Source of the DNA: JBFMAI01 sp964462635
Lineage (GTDB): Bacteria > Planctomycetota > Phycisphaerae > UBA1845 > Fen-1342
NCBI GenBank assembly: GCA_964462635.1
Contig: CAYWYJ010000168.1
Location: 1 to 6,596, forward strand
Length of the DNA stretch: 6,596 nt
Direction of reading: 5' to 3'
The position numbers and the translations under genes are program-made. Positions 6,086-6,596 of the stretch are shown piece after piece. The notes below the pieces were generated by a model, which was given only the letters and a program-made list of their open reading frames with translations, was not told the origin of the DNA and made no database searches. Positions within the stretch are counted from its first letter, which is position 1, and each line of letters begins with the position of its first letter.

Positions 6086-6146
6086 GCTTCTTCCCCTCCG
6101 GAGAGCACCCGGGCAAAAGGCCGGGCGAGGATCGAAACCTTGGTCC

Positions 6147-6168
6147 GACTCTCATAGCAACTGGTACA
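6147..6168 (-). repeat. Right terminal inverted repeat of the IS
   Basis: Begins GACTCTCATAGC and ends CTGGTACA. Its reverse complement matches the left end at 18 of 22 positions, and the terminal CA pairs with the TG of the left end. Confidence 0.85.
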
Positions 6169-6170
6169 TA

Positions 6171-6557
6171 AACCGGGGGCAGGTCAGGGGCAAGGCGTTC
6201 TCGTGTGGGCGCTCCTGCTGGGCAACGAAACGCTGGGACGACGCATGGAAGGTCCTTTCGAATGAATCGGGGGGATGCAACAGCGATTTTGATGACGCGC
6301 TTTACAAGATTGGGCAGTCATTGCACGGTATCCAAGATGCCACTTCGCATTCCGAGAAACACTACGCTCATACGCCCGTGGACCACGCACCGATCCTGTG
6401 CATCTTGCCGTGGAACTGGCTCTCGCCGCGTTGTCATCCGGCTGTGCTGGCGAATAACCCGAACCTCTTCGACTACGGCAGGCCGGACCGCAGAATCAAG
6501 GAGTGGGAAGATGACTGGAATCAGACGGCCGCTCTGACCGACAAGAGGGGCATCTGA
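6171..6557 (+). pseudogene. C-terminal fragment with LHxxQDxxSH motif, Rhs-type toxin end-like
   Basis: The frame encodes about 128 residues to TGA 6555-6557 and has no start of its own. It is open leftward through the IS end to about 5973, so the gene's 5' part is missing. Visible features are KRWDDAWKVLSNES, then SLHGIQDATSHSEKHYAHTP with His and Asp at HxxxD and DxxxH spacing, then VDHAP, and near the end NNPNLFDYGRPDRR. This His/Asp spacing resembles zinc-dependent phospholipase C/P1-nuclease-like helical domains and the ends of Rhs-repeat proteins in Planctomycetota. The match is from memory of the motif. The region is visibly less GC-rich (28 of 60 bases at 6301-6360, against 48 of 60 at 4081-4140), which suggests acquired DNA. 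A TTG at 6009 could give a chimeric 182-residue product, but I doubt it is real. Confidence 0.5.
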
Positions 6558-6596
6558 AGAACCTCTCACGGTGGAATCCGGTTTGAATCATGGCGC

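Larger units (their letters stand above)
5479..6168 (+). mobile_element. Decayed IS3-family insertion sequence
   Basis: The two ends are 22-bp inverted repeats, and each starts with TG and ends with CA as IS3-family elements do. Inside are an IS3-type orfA with a frameshift and the first part of orfB in the expected -1 frame, then foreign-looking repeat DNA. The element measures 690 bp against roughly 1.2-1.3 kb for an intact IS3 element, because most of orfB is missing. The flanks (AAC left, TAA right) show no 3- or 4-bp target duplication. That fits an old or rearranged insertion. It cannot move by itself, but the ends could still be recognised by a related transposase. Confidence 0.85.

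Noticed and set aside
5476..6171. Target-site duplication flanking the IS
   Set aside because: Bases next to the two ends (AAC and TAA) do not match at 3 or 4 bp.

Overview
The window looks like a high-GC bacterial chromosome, most likely a member of the Planctomycetota. I infer this from the GC-rich coding, the long insertion in the threonyl-tRNA synthetase, the Pro/Ala tails on otherwise conserved proteins, and GC-rich stem-loop repeats between genes. No rRNA or other phylogenetic marker is present, so the assignment is tentative.

Positions 1-380 are a GC-rich upstream region with one strong hairpin and a plausible sigma-70-like promoter, and no gene I can support. Positions 381-5068 hold four closely packed plus-strand genes. 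These are thrS (threonyl-tRNA synthetase), infC (initiation factor IF3, apparently using a non-canonical AUC start), larC (nickel insertion into the nickel-pincer nucleotide cofactor), and a small membrane-anchored coiled-coil protein whose start overlaps the end of larC. thrS-infC is the classical translation cluster, but the usual followers rpmI and rplT (L35, L20) are missing and larC sits in their place. No other lar gene (larA, larB, larE) is in the window.

Positions 5069-5478 have no convincing gene. They contain a run of three short hairpins with 3-nt loops that resembles a dispersed structured repeat. Positions 5479-6168 are a decayed IS3-family insertion sequence bounded by 22-bp imperfect inverted repeats. 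Its orfA is frameshifted, its orfB is cut to about 50 codons, and most of the missing orfB space holds a second GC-rich hairpin repeat. A stem-loop encloses the orfA ribosome binding site.

Positions 6169-6557 encode the C-terminal end of a protein with closely spaced His/Asp residues (LHxxQDxxSH), resembling zinc-dependent phospholipase/nuclease-like ends of Rhs-type polymorphic proteins. Its GC content is visibly lower than the housekeeping genes. Its 5' part is missing and the reading frame runs back into the IS.

I see no complete new defence or mobile system. The strongest unusual points are the AUC start of infC, the ThrRS insertion, the thrS-infC-larC order, the hairpin over the IS ribosome binding site, and the nested IS/repeat/toxin-like remnant at the right end.
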